Assembly (NCBI RefSeq): GCF_014489535.1
Contig: NZ_CP060783.1
Location: 310,001-374,000 of the forward strand
Length of the DNA: 64,000 bases
Reading direction: 5' to 3'
Source of the DNA: Diaphorobacter aerolatus
GTDB taxonomy: Bacteria; Pseudomonadota; Gammaproteobacteria; Burkholderiales; Burkholderiaceae_C
A program made the position numbers and the translations under genes. How positions within the stretch are numbered: the stretch's first letter is position 1; every line of letters begins with the position of its first letter. Of this stretch, positions 54,369 to 64,000 are shown one piece after another. The notes under the pieces were generated by a model that saw nothing but the letters and a program-made list of their open reading frames with translations, was not told where the DNA came from and searched no databases.

Positions 54369-55022
54369 ATGACCGATTCACTGTCGCTCGCGGCTGAGCC
54401 TGCTGGCGAGCAGGATGTTCTCGCGCGATCCTGGGAACGCGCGTGGCGCGCGCTGGGCCTTGCGCAGCCCGGTTCTGATGCATTCGAGGCGCTCATGCGT
54501 GCCTATGCCGAACCGCAGCGCCACTACCACTCGCAGCAGCATCTGCGCGAAGCGCTCGCGCTGCTTGAAACCGTGCTGCCCACCTGCCGGTCGCCGGGCG
54601 AGGTGGAGCTTGCCCTCTGGTACCACGATGCGATCTACGACCCCAAAGCCAAAGACAACGAAGCCCGCAGCGCCGCATGGGCCGCTCGGGTGCTGCGGGA
54701 GCAGGGCGCAAGTGACGAGGTAATCTCGCGCGTCGAAGCGCTCATTCTGGCGACCGAACACCGGGCCCAGCCGAGCGACCCGGATGCGCGCCTTCTCGTG
54801 GATGTGGACCTCGGCATTCTTGCGGCAGCGCCTCACCGGTTTGCGCAATACGAACAGCAGGTGCGCGCCGAATACGCATGGGTTCCTTCATTCGTCTACG
54901 ACTTCAAGCGGCGTGAAGTGCTGTGCAGCTTTTTGAGCCGTCCGGGCATCTATGCGACGGATCATTTTCGGGCGCTGTTTGAAACTCGCGCGCGGGCCAA
55001 TCTCGAACAAGCCCTGCGCTGA
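54369..55022 (+). CDS. HD-domain-like metal-dependent phosphohydrolase (COG4339 type)
   Basis: 217 residues from ATG 54369 (GTG 54363 also possible). Motifs: EPQRHYHSQQHLREAL, LALWYHDAIYDPKAKDNEARSA with a His-Asp pair, ILATEHRA and LLVDVDLGILAA. This spaced His/Asp pattern identifies the predicted HD-type phosphohydrolases. Substrate unknown. Intact. Confidence 0.85.
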   Translation: MTDSLSLAAEPAGEQDVLARSWERAWRALGLAQPGSDAFEALMRAYAEPQRHYHSQQHLREALALLETVLPTCRSPGEVELALWYHDAIYDPKAKDNEARSAAWAARVLREQGASDEVISRVEALILATEHRAQPSDPDARLLVDVDLGILAAAPHRFAQYEQQVRAEYAWVPSFVYDFKRREVLCSFLSRPGIYATDHFRALFETRARANLEQALR

Positions 55023-55053
55023 TTTTTTCCTGATGCAGGCGTGAAGGCATGGT

Positions 55054-55695
55054 TCAGCGCGTCGTCACTTCCACGTGATAAGTGCCCCAGGGGCAGAGCG
55101 CAAAGCGTTCCTTGAGCGGCTTGGCTGCCAGTTCCGGAAAACGGTCGGGCTCGAACACCGACCACAGCGGCCCGATTCCGCCGAGCGCCAGTGGCGCGCC
55201 GTCCAGATGGGTAGCAATGATGAAGCGGCGTTGCATGATCTCCGGCGCAGCAATCGCCACGGCATAGCCGTCGAGCGCGCGTACGAGAAATGACAGATTG
55301 GAGGCCCACTGCACGCCTGCGGCTTTCATCACGTCGCTGAACAGGGCGCCTTTGAGCACATGCTTCCTGTCGTCGTATTCGAGCGTGGGTTGGATGTCTA
55401 CCGTTGGCAGCGCGTTCAATGCGGCGAAATCAAACGCATGCGCCCTGGAAAAACGCACCTGATGCTTGCCCATCAACTGGTCAAACCGTGCGTCGAACGG
55501 ACCGCGATTGCCTGCGCCGATGAGACCGCTGACCGTCAGCAGTACCGGGCCTTTCGCGGATTTGGGTGCATGCTGTGACACGGCGGGGAGTGCGCTCGCG
55601 CCCGCGCCCAGCGCCGCACTCCTGACGGCCAGCTTCATGAGACCGCGTTTGTGCATCTGGATGCGCTTGTCGTCGTACCTGGGTTGCTTGTCCAT
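55054..55695 (-). CDS. molybdopterin-binding (sulfite-oxidase fold) domain protein
   Basis: 213 residues. N-terminal basic region and a hydrophobic Ala-rich segment that may be a signal (LAVRSAALGAGASALPA); it lacks a good twin-arginine motif. The body, LLTVSGLIGAGNRG...FDFAALNALPTV...FSDVMKAAGV...LDGYAVAIAAPEI...GPLWSVFEPDRFPE, follows the oxidoreductase molybdopterin-binding domain, but the usual cofactor-binding Cys is not evident, so it may be non-catalytic. ATG 55656 is an alternative start. Confidence 0.65.
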   Translation of the reverse strand: MDKQPRYDDKRIQMHKRGLMKLAVRSAALGAGASALPAVSQHAPKSAKGPVLLTVSGLIGAGNRGPFDARFDQLMGKHQVRFSRAHAFDFAALNALPTVDIQPTLEYDDRKHVLKGALFSDVMKAAGVQWASNLSFLVRALDGYAVAIAAPEIMQRRFIIATHLDGAPLALGGIGPLWSVFEPDRFPELAAKPLKERFALCPWGTYHVEVTTR

Positions 55696-55710
55696 GCCCG
55701 GTCCATCCTT

Positions 55711-56342
55711 TCATGCGAGGCGGTAACTCAGCGCCCAGAAGTATCGCCACGAGTGATAGAGGATTTGTGACGCATGGACGCAAGCCAGCTCACGCAGTGC
55801 TTGTTCCGTCGGGAAGTTCTTGAGTACGCGATACGAACCGCCGTCCTTGAGCCTGCGTAGTTGATACGTGTTTCCATCTGCATCGGTGTCGGATATCGGG
55901 GTGCTGCTGCCCTCGACGTACAGGTTGTCGATCAGGACGACCCTTGCACCGGGTTTCAGCGTCCGGTGCAGGCCGCTCAGGAATTCATGCTGTCGATCGA
56001 CAGGCATGTGCGACCACCAGAACCCGCGAATGCTGCATCAAAACCAGCGGCAGGCAGCGGCAGCGCGTAGGCATCACCGACAGCGAATTGCACGTGATCG
56101 AGTGGCACGCGGGACTGGGCGATCTTCAGCGTTTCCGCTGCCGCATCCATCGCCAGCACCTGCGAGCAGTGCGGGGCGTAGAACTGCGTCCAGTAACCCG
56201 TTCCACAGGCGATCTCCAGAACGTGTCCCGAGCCGATCTGCGAAGGAAGCCAGGCCTCCATTTCGCGCAGATCGTCCTGGCGCTCGGGTTTCAGATAGAT
56301 GTCATCGTATTCCCGTGCACGGGCTGCGTAGTAGTCTTGCAT
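55711..56342 (-). pseudogene. class I SAM-dependent methyltransferase, frameshifted
   Basis: 210 residues after adding one base at about 56012. Start MQDYYAARAREYDDIYLKPERQ; SAM motif HVLEIACGTGYWTQFY; FAVGDAYALPL; the second frame continues MPVDRQHEFLSGLHRTLKPGARVVLIDN and ends ALSYRLA. Substrate unknown. Close to the molybdopterin-type gene on the same strand (15 bases). Confidence 0.82.
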
Positions 56343-56396
56343 GGGTCGCCATTGTGGGGTGCATGGCGAGATGCACGCAAGACCTTCGCGATGCGC

Positions 56397-57296
56397 TCAG
56401 TCCTTCTTCGACTGCAGCATCTTGATGATGCTGGAAAAATCCTCGGGGCCGTGACCGGCAATGCTGTGTGCGGCGTAGATCGCGCGGGCCATGCCGCCGA
56501 GCGGCGTGCTGGCCTTCACCGACATCGCGCATTCCTGCGCCAGGCCCAGGTCCTTGAGCATCAGGTCGGTGCCGAAACCGCCCGTGTAGCCGCGCGTGGC
56601 CGCGGAGTTTTCCTGCACGCCGGGGAAAGGGTTGTAGACCTCCAGCGCCCAGTTGCCGCCTGAACTGCGGCGCATGATTTCCGACAACACCTTGGGATCG
56701 AGGCCGTTGGCGACGCCCATGGCGATGGCTTCGCTCGTGCCGATCATCAGGATGCCGAGCAGCATGTTGTTGCAGATCTTGGCGGTCTGGCCTGCACCGA
56801 CGTCGCCCGCGTGAAAGATGTTCTTGCCCATTTTTTCGAGCAATGGACGCGCGCGTTCGAGATCGGCCTCCTTGCCGCCGACCATGAAGGTCAGCGTGCC
56901 GGCAATCGCGCCGCCCGTGCCGCCGGAGACCGGTGCGTCGATGAAGGCGATGCCCGCCGCCTCGGCGGCCTTGGCCACCTTCTGGCTGGTGGCTCCGGCG
57001 ATGGTGGACGAATCGATGATGAGCGCGCCCTTGGCAATGCTTGCCAGCAGACCGTCCTTGCCATTGCCGCCGAGGAACAGGCCCTCGACGTGCTGGCTTG
57101 CCGGCAGCATGGTCACGATGACTTCCGCGCCCTTGACGCCGTCTTGCGCAGACGTGGCGACCCGTGCGCCCTCGGCCTTCACGCGCTCGCAGGCTTCTTT
57201 CGACAGGTCGAACGCCGTGACGCTGTGTCCCGCCTTCTGCAGGTTAATTGCCATGGGCGCGCCCATGTTGCCGAGTCCGATGAATGCGATTTGCAT
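56397..57296 (-). CDS. mmsB: 3-hydroxyisobutyrate dehydrogenase
   Basis: 299 residues from ATG 57296 with AGGAGA upstream. NAD-binding GLGNMGAPMAINLQKAGH (7-24), substrate motif FIDAPVSGGTGGAIAGTL (about 118-135) and catalytic Lys in GAGQTAKICNNMLLG (about 172). Oxidises 3-hydroxyisobutyrate to methylmalonate semialdehyde in valine breakdown; the next enzyme, MmsA, is encoded upstream on the same strand. Confidence 0.93.
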   Translation of the reverse strand: MQIAFIGLGNMGAPMAINLQKAGHSVTAFDLSKEACERVKAEGARVATSAQDGVKGAEVIVTMLPASQHVEGLFLGGNGKDGLLASIAKGALIIDSSTIAGATSQKVAKAAEAAGIAFIDAPVSGGTGGAIAGTLTFMVGGKEADLERARPLLEKMGKNIFHAGDVGAGQTAKICNNMLLGILMIGTSEAIAMGVANGLDPKVLSEIMRRSSGGNWALEVYNPFPGVQENSAATRGYTGGFGTDLMLKDLGLAQECAMSVKASTPLGGMARAIYAAHSIAGHGPEDFSSIIKMLQSKKD

Positions 57297-57354
57297 GTGT
57301 GCTGTCTCCTGGTGTTGAAAGAAGTTGAAAGGGAATAAGGGGATGCCCGGGCGA

Positions 57355-57795
57355 TCAGGGATCGCTCTCGAAAATGCTGTGACGCTTCTTGCTCGTTGCG
57401 GCTTTTTTGGCAGGCGTTGCCTTGTTGTTCGTGGCAGTCTTTTTGCGACGTGGCGAAGCCTTGGCACTGGGGTTCCACGCCAGCGCGGCATCTACCCATT
57501 CCTGCCATTGATGGCGCGTGGCAAAGGCCGTGGGTTCGACGCAAAAATACCCGCTCATGCCGCCGCGCGAATCGAGTTCGCGCACCCCGGGTTTCTCCGC
57601 CACACGGTCATGATCGGCTGGGGCCAGCCGCACCAGCAGTTCCTCATTCTTCACGCCAAGGCACAGCTTGCCATCGACGAAAAAACAGAACCAGCCAAAC
57701 AGCGGCCGCTCTTCGACGTCGTCGCGATGCGCCAGCGCTTCGCGCACTGCGGCGATGAGCTGCAGGGATTCATCGGAGAGCGGGCGAGCGGGCAT
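57355..57795 (-). CDS. TfoX N-terminal domain protein
   Basis: 146 residues. The N-terminal 100 residues match the TfoX/Sxy N-domain: VREALAHRDDVEERPLFGWFCFFVDGKLCLGVKNEELLVRL, RGGMSGYFCVEP. The C-terminal tail is Lys/Ala-rich (RRKKTATNNKATPAKKAATSKKR). Role unclear; TfoX proteins regulate competence in some gamma-proteobacteria, but stand-alone N-domains are of unknown function. Sits between mmsB and the acyl-CoA dehydrogenase gene. Confidence 0.8.
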   Translation of the reverse strand: MPARPLSDESLQLIAAVREALAHRDDVEERPLFGWFCFFVDGKLCLGVKNEELLVRLAPADHDRVAEKPGVRELDSRGGMSGYFCVEPTAFATRHQWQEWVDAALAWNPSAKASPRRKKTATNNKATPAKKAATSKKRHSIFESDP

Positions 57796-57857
57796 GGGGA
57801 TCAGTCTTTGGCGCGTTTGTCCAGAAGTTGATAAAACCGGAACGATCCTTCAACGAA

Positions 57858-59015
57858 TCACATCCGGCGCATCCCCTCCAGCATGCGCCGCGCGATGATC
57901 ACGCGCATGATTTCGTTCGTGCCTTCCAGGATCTGGTGCACGCGTGAATCGCGCATCAGGCGCTCAAGCGGGTATTCGCGGATGTAGCCGTAGCCACCGT
58001 GCAGTTGCAGTGCCTCGTTGCACACGTTGAAGCCCGCATCGGTCGCGAACCGCTTGGCCATGGCGCAGTAGGTGGAGGCATCGCGCGCGCCTGCGTCGAG
58101 CTTGGATGCGGCCAGGCGCACCATCTGGCGCGCGGCGACCAGCTCGGTCGCCATGTCGGCCAGCTTGAATTGCAGCGCCTGAAAGCTGGCGATGGCCTTG
58201 CCGAACTGCTTGCGCTCGTGCATGTAGCTCTGCGCCTGTTTCAGCGCGCCTTGCGCGGCACCCACGGAACAGGTGGCGATGTTGATGCGGCCGCCGTCGA
58301 GACCCTTCATCGCGATCTTGAAACCTTCGCCCTCGTTGCCAAGCAGGTTGGCAGCCGGTATGCGCACGTTGTCGAAATTGATGACGCGTGTGGGCTGGCT
58401 GTTCCAGCCCATCTTTTCTTCCTTCTTGCCGTAGCTGACGCCTTCGGCATGTGCGGGCACGGCAAATGCGCTGATGCCGGCCGCGCCGGATTGCGCATCG
58501 CCTGTGCGGGCCATGAGCACCAGCACATCGGTCGAGCCCGCACCGCTGATGAAGGCCTTGCTGCCGTTGATCACGTATTCGTTGCCGACGAGTTCGGCGC
58601 GTGTCTTGAGCGAGGCGGCGTCCGAGCCCGCACCGGGTTCGGTCAGGCAGTAGCTGGCGAGCTTTTGTCCGCTGGTGAGGGCTTCGCCCCATTCGCCGCG
58701 CACGGCATCGGTCGCCCAGGTGCCAAGCATCCACGTGGCCATGTTGTGGATGGTGATGAAGGCGGTGGTTGACGGATCGACGGCGGCAAGCTCCTCGAAC
58801 ACCAGCGTGGCATCGAGTCGCGGCAGGGCGAGACCGCCCGCATTTTCCGGCGCATACAGGCCGCAGAAGCCCAACTCGCCCGCCTTGGCGATGGCTTCGC
58901 GCGGGAAGATGGCTTCGGCATCCCAATGTGCGGCATGCGGCGCAAACTCGGCTTCGGCGAAGGCGCGGGCGGTATCGGCAAAGGCGCGCTGGTCTTCGGT
59001 GAGTTCAAAATCCAT
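57858..59015 (-). CDS. acyl-CoA dehydrogenase, probably isobutyryl-CoA dehydrogenase
   Basis: 385 residues from ATG 59015 (AGGAGA upstream). MDFELTEDQRAFADTARAFAEAEFAPHAAHWD; FAD/substrate motif CLTEPGAGSDAASLKT; FISGAGSTDVLVLMARTG; YMHERKQFGKAIASFQALQFKLADMAT; catalytic Glu in QILEGTNEIMRVIIARRML (about 367). Its place between mmsB and mmsA argues for the valine pathway step isobutyryl-CoA to methacrylyl-CoA. Confidence 0.9.
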   Translation of the reverse strand: MDFELTEDQRAFADTARAFAEAEFAPHAAHWDAEAIFPREAIAKAGELGFCGLYAPENAGGLALPRLDATLVFEELAAVDPSTTAFITIHNMATWMLGTWATDAVRGEWGEALTSGQKLASYCLTEPGAGSDAASLKTRAELVGNEYVINGSKAFISGAGSTDVLVLMARTGDAQSGAAGISAFAVPAHAEGVSYGKKEEKMGWNSQPTRVINFDNVRIPAANLLGNEGEGFKIAMKGLDGGRINIATCSVGAAQGALKQAQSYMHERKQFGKAIASFQALQFKLADMATELVAARQMVRLAASKLDAGARDASTYCAMAKRFATDAGFNVCNEALQLHGGYGYIREYPLERLMRDSRVHQILEGTNEIMRVIIARRMLEGMRRM

Positions 59016-59062
59016 GACGGAGTCTCCTCGGGGGCTTGTGTGTCTTGTGTCGTCTCGTGGGA

Positions 59063-59497
59063 TCACGGCGAAGGCAGGCTGGCTTCGGGCGGCGGCGGGT
59101 TGCCGGTGTGCAGCCACTGCGAGAGCGCGATACGGCGCGATTGCGTCACCTTGACCATGCAGTCGTGATAGAGCTGCACCCACTCGGGCCTGCTCTCCTT
59201 GCCGCGGTTGTGGCGATTGCAATACTCACGGCGCGTGCGCTGCCAGTTCTTCTGATCCTGCCTGAGCTGCGGGCGTTCGTGTGCCGACAACGCCGTCATC
59301 ACGTCGCCGTAGTAGATGTTCAAGGCCGTATCGGCCTCCTGAAATCTCTTGACGGCGCAGGCGTTGACTTCGGCAGCCGTTCCGCCTGGCACGCAATCAG
59401 CGCCAGCCTGAGCGAACGCGCCCGAAGCGCCAAGGCTCAACAGCACGGGCAGGGCGGCTCGCGCCACAAAGGGTCGGAGTTTCAATGTCGCAAACAT
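59063..59497 (-). CDS. secreted DUF1311/LprI-like protein
   Basis: 144 residues from ATG 59497 with signal peptide ARAALPVLLSLGASGAFAQA. The mature part has four cysteines (DCVPGGTAAEVNACAVKRFQEAD; YCNRHNRG; YHDCMVKVTQ) and the Asn-x-Cys/x-Asp pattern with QLRQDQKNWQRTRREYC typical of DUF1311, a family including lysozyme inhibitors. Periplasmic. An odd insert in a catabolic gene row. Confidence 0.82.
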   Translation of the reverse strand: MFATLKLRPFVARAALPVLLSLGASGAFAQAGADCVPGGTAAEVNACAVKRFQEADTALNIYYGDVMTALSAHERPQLRQDQKNWQRTRREYCNRHNRGKESRPEWVQLYHDCMVKVTQSRRIALSQWLHTGNPPPPEASLPSP

Positions 59498-59602
59498 GAG
59501 CCCGATTTCACCACGGCTTGCCGCTGCCAGAACAACAAGGCCCGCGCGCTGTGATCGATGGAGCATCAATTCACAGCAGGCGAGCCCTGGTGCCATGAGC
59601 GC

Positions 59603-61126
59603 TTACTTCAGGCTGATGGTGGTGTTCACGCCGTGGCTGGTGGTCGAATCATCGAACCAGCGTGCGGTCACTGTCTTGGTCTGTGTATAGAACAGCACGA
59701 CCTGCTTGCCGTAGGGGCCCAGATCGCCGAGCTTGGACGCACGGCTGCCGGTGAACGAGAACAGCGGAACTGGCACCGGGATTGGCACATTGATGCCGAC
59801 CTGGCCGACGTCGATGTCTTCCTGGAACTTGCGCGCGGCCGCACCCGACTGCGTGAAGATCGCGGTGCCGTTGCCGTTGGGGTTGGCGTTGATGAATTCG
59901 ATGGCCGCATCGATATCGTCCGCGCCCGACAGGCACAGCACGGGGCCGAAGATTTCCTGGTCATAGACGCTCATGCCGGGCTTGACGCCGGAGAAGATCG
60001 TCGGGCCAACGAAGTTGCCCTTCTCGTAGCCGGGCACATGGGGCTTGCGACCATCGAGTTCCAGCTTCGCGCCATCGGCCACGCCGCGCTCGATCAGGCC
60101 TTCGACGCGCGACAGCGCCGAGCACGACACCACGGGACCTACGTCCGTGCCTTTTTCGGTTCCGCCCGACACCTTGAGCGTCTTGGCCTTCTCGATCAGT
60201 TCGGGAATCCATTTTTGCGATTCACCGACCAGCACCACGTGAGACAGCGCCATGCAGCGCTGACCGGCCGCACCAAAAGCGGCACCTGCCAAGGCGTTCA
60301 GGGTCTGGTCCTTGTTGGCGTCGGGCATGACGATGGCGTGGTTCTTCGCGCCCATCATGCATTGCACGCGCTTGCCGTTGAGGCTGGCGCGGTTGTAGAC
60401 GTGTGTGCCGACCTTGGTCGAACCGACGAAGCTGATGGCCTTGATGTCGGCGTGATCGCAGATCGCGTTCACTGCGTCTTCACCGCCGTGAATCACGTTG
60501 AGCACGCCCGCGGGAATGCCGGCCTCGAGTGCCAGTTCGCACAGACGCATCGTCACCATCGGATCCTGCTCGGACGGCTTGAGCACGAAGGTGTTGCCGG
60601 TGGCGATGGCCATCGGGAACATCCACAGCGGAATCATCGCGGGGAAGTTGAACGGGGTGATGCCGGCGCACACGCCCAGCGGCTGCATGATGGAATAGGT
60701 GTCGACGCCGTTCGCCACGTTGTTCGCCAACTCGCCGAGTTGCAGCGTGCCGATGTTGGCGGCGTGCTCGACCACTTCGAGGCCGCGGAACACGTCACCT
60801 TCGGCGTCCGGCAGTGTCTTGCCCTGTTCGGCAGTCAGCAGCGCGGCCAGCTCGCTCATGTTTTCGCGGATCAACTGCTGCAGCTTCAGGAAGACGCGGG
60901 CGCGCGTGCCGATGGGGGTCTTTTTCCAGGTCTTGAACGCCTGCTTGGCCGAGGCGACGGCTTCGTTGATTTCCTCGGGCGTCGCAAACGGCACGCGGGC
61001 CAGCACCTGCTGCGTGGCAGGATTCACGACGTCGCGCCACTGCGTGGTCTTGGACTCGACAAACTTGCCGCCGATCAGCAGCTTGACGGACGGGGCCAGT
61101 ACGTTGGCGTTGGCAGGTGCGTTCAT
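59603..61126 (-). CDS. mmsA: CoA-acylating methylmalonate-semialdehyde dehydrogenase
   Basis: 507 residues from ATG 61126 with AAGGAGA. Aldehyde dehydrogenase fold with family-specific [39 protein letters not shown] (no canonical catalytic Glu, as expected for the CoA-acylating type) and [16 protein letters not shown] with catalytic Cys at about 290. Converts methylmalonate semialdehyde to propionyl-CoA. Divergent from a LysR gene that probably regulates it. Confidence 0.95.
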   Translation of the reverse strand: MNAPANANVLAPSVKLLIGGKFVESKTTQWRDVVNPATQQVLARVPFATPEEINEAVASAKQAFKTWKKTPIGTRARVFLKLQQLIRENMSELAALLTAEQGKTLPDAEGDVFRGLEVVEHAANIGTLQLGELANNVANGVDTYSIMQPLGVCAGITPFNFPAMIPLWMFPMAIATGNTFVLKPSEQDPMVTMRLCELALEAGIPAGVLNVIHGGEDAVNAICDHADIKAISFVGSTKVGTHVYNRASLNGKRVQCMMGAKNHAIVMPDANKDQTLNALAGAAFGAAGQRCMALSHVVLVGESQKWIPELIEKAKTLKVSGGTEKGTDVGPVVSCSALSRVEGLIERGVADGAKLELDGRKPHVPGYEKGNFVGPTIFSGVKPGMSVYDQEIFGPVLCLSGADDIDAAIEFINANPNGNGTAIFTQSGAAARKFQEDIDVGQVGINVPIPVPVPLFSFTGSRASKLGDLGPYGKQVVLFYTQTKTVTARWFDDSTTSHGVNTTISLK

Positions 61127-61226
61127 TGGTGTCTCCTTGGAACCCGGTTGGGTGATTGGGTAGTCGGTCTTCGCATCGTATCTGTGCAAATTTGATGAAT
61201 CAATAGACAATACTGCAGTTGGGCTT

Positions 61227-61238
61227 TGCAAATTTGCA
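61227..61238. promoter_or_regulatory. candidate LysR operator TGCAAATTTGCA
   Basis: Perfect 12-bp palindrome between the divergent mmsA and lysR-type genes. A half-site repeat GTGCAAATTT lies at 61184-61193, 43 bases away, giving the paired-site layout expected of a LysR-regulated divergent promoter. Confidence 0.6.
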
Positions 61239-61258
61239 CATTGAGAGGTTGATTGCTG

Positions 61259-62170
61259 ATGGACTGGGACAACCTGCGGTACTTTCTGGAATTGGCGCGT
61301 GCCGGCACGCTGGCGGGCGCGGCGCGGCGCGCCGGTGTCGAACACACGACGGTCGCCCGACGCATTCAGGCGCTGGAAAAGCAAATGGGAGCGCCGCTTT
61401 TTGCGCGCGAGTCCGCTGGACACCGATTGACCGAAGCGGGGCGGCAGTTGCTGCCCGCGGTCGAGGCCATGGAAACCGCCGTGCTCGGCGTGGAAAGTTC
61501 GGCAGAAGCGCACAGCGCCGACAGCGGGCTCAGCGGTCTGGTGCGCGTGGGCGCCACCGAGGGGTTCGGCACGATGATTCTGGCGCCGCATCTGGCGCGC
61601 TTCACGCTCGGGCATCCGGGTCTTTCCATCGACCTGCTCGCGCTGCCCCGATTGCTGCATCTGTCGCGGCGCGAGGCGGACATCGTGATCTCGCTCGAGC
61701 GCCCGACGCGTGGCTCGGTCATCGTGTCAAGGCTCGCGGACTACACGCTGTGCCTCTATGGCCAGCGCGAATATCTTGCGCGCAGGCCGCTGGTCACACG
61801 GCGCGAGGATCTGCGGCATCACGCCTTCGTCAACTATGTGGATGACCTGCTGTTCACCAAGGAGCTGCAATTCGTCGACAAGCTGCACGCGCCCGAGCGA
61901 TTTGCGTTTCGCAGCACCAGCATCACCGCACAGTACGAGGCGGTGCGAACCGGGGCCGGACTCGGCGTGCTTCCCGCGTTTCTGGCCGACCGCGACCCCG
62001 TGCTGACCCGCGTGTTGCCGCAGGAGGCGAGGTTCACGCGCACGTTCTGGATGAGCATGCCGCAGGAGGCAAAGCAGCTCGCGCGCATCCAGGCGGTATG
62101 GAATCTGCTCAAGGAAGTGGCGCAGAAGGAGAAGGCGCTCCTGCAGCCGGATGCGCAGGGCGGGCGCTGA
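61259..62170 (+). CDS. LysR-family transcriptional regulator
   Basis: 303 residues from ATG 61259. N-terminal [51 protein letters not shown] (quoted in part), then the effector domain with [23 protein letters not shown] and [18 protein letters not shown]. Divergent from mmsA with a palindromic site between, so it probably controls the valine-degradation genes. The 222 bases after it (62171-62392) hold no gene. Confidence 0.92.
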   Translation: MDWDNLRYFLELARAGTLAGAARRAGVEHTTVARRIQALEKQMGAPLFARESAGHRLTEAGRQLLPAVEAMETAVLGVESSAEAHSADSGLSGLVRVGATEGFGTMILAPHLARFTLGHPGLSIDLLALPRLLHLSRREADIVISLERPTRGSVIVSRLADYTLCLYGQREYLARRPLVTRREDLRHHAFVNYVDDLLFTKELQFVDKLHAPERFAFRSTSITAQYEAVRTGAGLGVLPAFLADRDPVLTRVLPQEARFTRTFWMSMPQEAKQLARIQAVWNLLKEVAQKEKALLQPDAQGGR

Positions 62171-62392
62171 TCTGATCGACGGGCCCTAAATAACCATAGT
62201 CCTTGATTTTTCTCTCGTTGGCGTCAGGTTTTCGGGAAACCCCGGATATTCAAACGCATCATTGCGGCGCTTTCGCGCGCCCTCGCATCCTTCTTCCTGA
62301 CCTTCATTGTCGAGGCCGGTGCGCGACGCAAACATGGCCGCATCGGAGGGCCATGCCTTGTTTGATTTGATCCCATCACGGAGTTTTCACCC

Positions 62393-63851
62393 ATGGTTCA
62401 ACCAGTCAAGCCCGCGCCTCAGGAAGCGCACACGGGTCAGGACGACCTGCAACGCAATCTAAGCAACCGCCATATCCAGTTGATCGCCATCGGTGGCGCC
62501 ATCGGCACCGGCCTGTTCATGGGCTCGGGCAAGACCATCAGTCTGGCCGGCCCGTCGATCATCTTGGTCTACGCAATCATCGGCATCATGTTGTTCTTCG
62601 TGATGCGCGCGATGGGCGAGCTGCTGCTGTCCAACCTCAGGTACCGCTCGTTCATCGACTTCTCGGCCGACTTGCTGGGGCCCTGGGCCGGGTTCTTCAC
62701 GGGCTGGACCTACTGGTTCTGCTGGATCGTCACCGGCATCGCCGACGTGATCGCAATCTCGGCCTATGCGCAGTTCTGGTTTCCCGATCTTCCGCAGTGG
62801 GTGCCCGCGATTGCCTGCGTGGCGCTGTTGCTGTCGCTGAACCTGCTGACCGTGAAATTGTTCGGCGAGATCGAATTCTGGTTCGCGATGATCAAGATCG
62901 TGGCCATCGTCACGCTGGTCGGCACCGGTCTCTACATGGTGCTCACGGGCTTCACCTCCCCCGCAGGCCGCGCGTCCAGTGTGTCGAATCTCTGGAGCGA
63001 CGGCGGCATGTTTCCGCACGGGCTGATGGGATTCTTTGCAGGCTTTCAGATCGCGGTGTTCGCATTCGTGGGCATCGAACTGGTCGGCACCACGGCCGCC
63101 GAAGCCAGGGATCCCGAGAGGACGTTGCCGCGCGCAATCAACTCGATCCCGATCCGCATCATCATCTTCTACGTCTGCGCGCTGGTTGCGATCATGGCCG
63201 TGACACCGTGGCGTGAGGTGGTTCCGGGCAAGAGCCCGTTCGTGGAACTGTTCGTGCTTGCCGGGCTCCCGCAGCGGCTGGCGTGATCAACTTCGTGGTG
63301 CTCACCTCTGCCGCATCGTCTGCCAACAGCGGCGTGTTCTCGACGAGCCGCATGCTGTTCGGCCTAGCGCTCAAGGGCGACGCGCCGCGCGCCTTTGGCG
63401 TGCTCTCCAAGGCCAGCGTGCCTTCACGCGGGTTGCTGTTCTCATGCATCTGCCTGTTGGGGGAGCATTCCTGATGTGGGTGATTCCCGATCTGGTGCAG
63501 GCGTTCACGTTGGTGACCACCATCTCGGCGATCCTGTTCATGTTCGTCTGGTCGCTGATCCTGCTGTCCTATATCCAATATCGCCGCACACGCGCCGAAC
63601 TGCATGCCAGTTCGCGCTACCGCATGCCGGGCGGGGTGTTCATGTGCGGCCTGTGCTTGGTGTTCTTTGCGTTCATCCTCGTGTTGCTGACCTTCGAGGC
63701 GGACACGCGTTCCGCGCTGATCGCCACACCCGTCTGGTTTGCACTGCTGGGCGCGGCCTATGCGTGGCTGCGCGCTCGGCGTGCTGCCGCTCCCGCCTTG
63801 ATGACGCCCGCAGAACTGGAGCGCGCGGAGCAGCACAACGGTCCAGCCTGA
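62393..63851 (+). pseudogene. amino acid permease (CycA/GabP type), twice frameshifted
   Basis: 486 residues after adding one base near 63275 and one G at about 63465. APC superfamily: LQRNLSNRHIQLIAIGGAIGTGLFMGSGKTI at 20-50 (quoted in part), FAGFQIAVFAFVGIELVGTTAAEARDPERTLPRAINSIPIRI, then INFVVLTSAASSANSGVFSTSRMLF and LMWVIPDLVQAFTLVTTISA. This pattern fits the D-Ala/D-Ser/Gly transporter CycA and relatives. Twelve membrane helices. Both breaks are single-base losses, so the gene is likely intact in the organism. Confidence 0.86.
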
Positions 63852-63882
63852 TCTGTGGCCCACAGGGCCCGACCAGCCGTTC

Positions 63883-63906
63883 AAGAAGCCCGTTCGCGGG
63901 CTTCTT
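63883..63906 (+). terminator. hairpin after the permease gene
   Basis: AAGAAGCCCG-TTCG-CGGGCTTCTT, perfect 10-bp stem with a stable TTCG loop, 32 bases after the permease stop. The T tract is weak (CTTGCGCTTT). Confidence 0.7.
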
Positions 63907-63976
63907 GCGCTTTGGACGCGGCCTTCGGCGGACGATGGCAAACTGGCGCGCTTGCGCTCCAACGATTGCCCGATTC

Positions 63977-64000
63977 ATGCAGACACCCGACGCCTCCCAG
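63977..64000 (+). CDS. start of a gene cut by the window end
   Basis: ATG 63977 opens a frame (MQTPDASQ) that continues past the last base. Too short to identify. Confidence 0.3.

Noticed and set aside
62180..62192. GGGCCCTA as a further arm of the TAGGGCCTGTTCA repeat
   Set aside because: Only eight bases match and the GTTCA half is absent; likely chance.

Overview
The window is GC-rich chromosomal DNA of a betaproteobacterium. Burkholderiales is well supported and Comamonadaceae is the best guess. The evidence is the Burkholderiales-type Rhs core, the isoaspartyl-methyltransferase-like/rhodanese/TolC block, a TRAP transporter next to Entner-Doudoroff genes, and general codon and base use. 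No rRNA or taxonomic marker beyond alaS is present, so the genus is not fixed. One RNA gene is visible, tRNA-Gly(CCC).

Layout. (1) 1-6143 is the 3' end of an Rhs toxin gene followed by a 'graveyard' of displaced Rhs tips: two further partial Rhs-core copies with other toxins, four or five bare toxin tails, and seven or eight immunity-like genes, most of them AT-rich. (2) 6435-14174 is ordinary chromosome: an AsmA-family protein, a hypothetical protein, a pseudouridine synthase, a GNAT acetyltransferase and two MFS transporters. (3) 14193-18695 is a small island bounded by a 27-bp repeat of the tRNA-Gly 3' end. It carries an integrase remnant, two unknown cargo genes, a phage-gene relic and an IS5/IS1182-type insertion sequence. 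(4) 18669-33821 holds tRNA-Gly, a succinate-semialdehyde dehydrogenase gene (gabD), alaS, a TolC/rhodanese/methyltransferase block with a TetR regulator, msrA, a zinc-type TonB receptor, pdxH, sodC, a ChaC homologue and an OmpA-like protein. (5) 34022-43385 holds a secreted serine protease and then a gluconate-type module: LacI regulator, gluconokinase, TRAP transporter, edd and eda, with a palindromic operator GATAGCGCTATC beside both the regulator and the kinase. (6) 43441-48877 holds glyoxalase, an SDR dehydrogenase and a run of tiny stress-type proteins (DUF883, PRC-barrel, CsbD, glycine zipper, several proline-rich peptides). (7) 49063-53900 is a cytochrome oxidase cluster with subunits I and III fused and subunit II fused to cytochrome c. 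(8) 54087-63851 has a few unrelated genes, then a valine-catabolism block (mmsB, acyl-CoA dehydrogenase, mmsA, divergent LysR) and an amino-acid permease.

A window-wide caution: about twenty genes are broken by a frameshift, and in every case I could resolve, the change is the loss of one base, usually in or next to a short homopolymer. Conserved housekeeping-type genes (edd, cytochrome oxidase subunit I, tolC, gluconokinase) are affected as often as accessory genes. The simplest reading is systematic single-base deletion error in this assembly rather than mass pseudogenisation. I type these genes as pseudogene because the sequence as given is not open, but most are probably functional in the organism. 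The Rhs tips and the island relics are likely to be genuinely decayed in addition.

A 13-bp inverted-repeat element (TAGGGCCTGTTCA) recurs at gene 3' ends. A CCTACA-type motif recurs upstream of the small stress-type genes.
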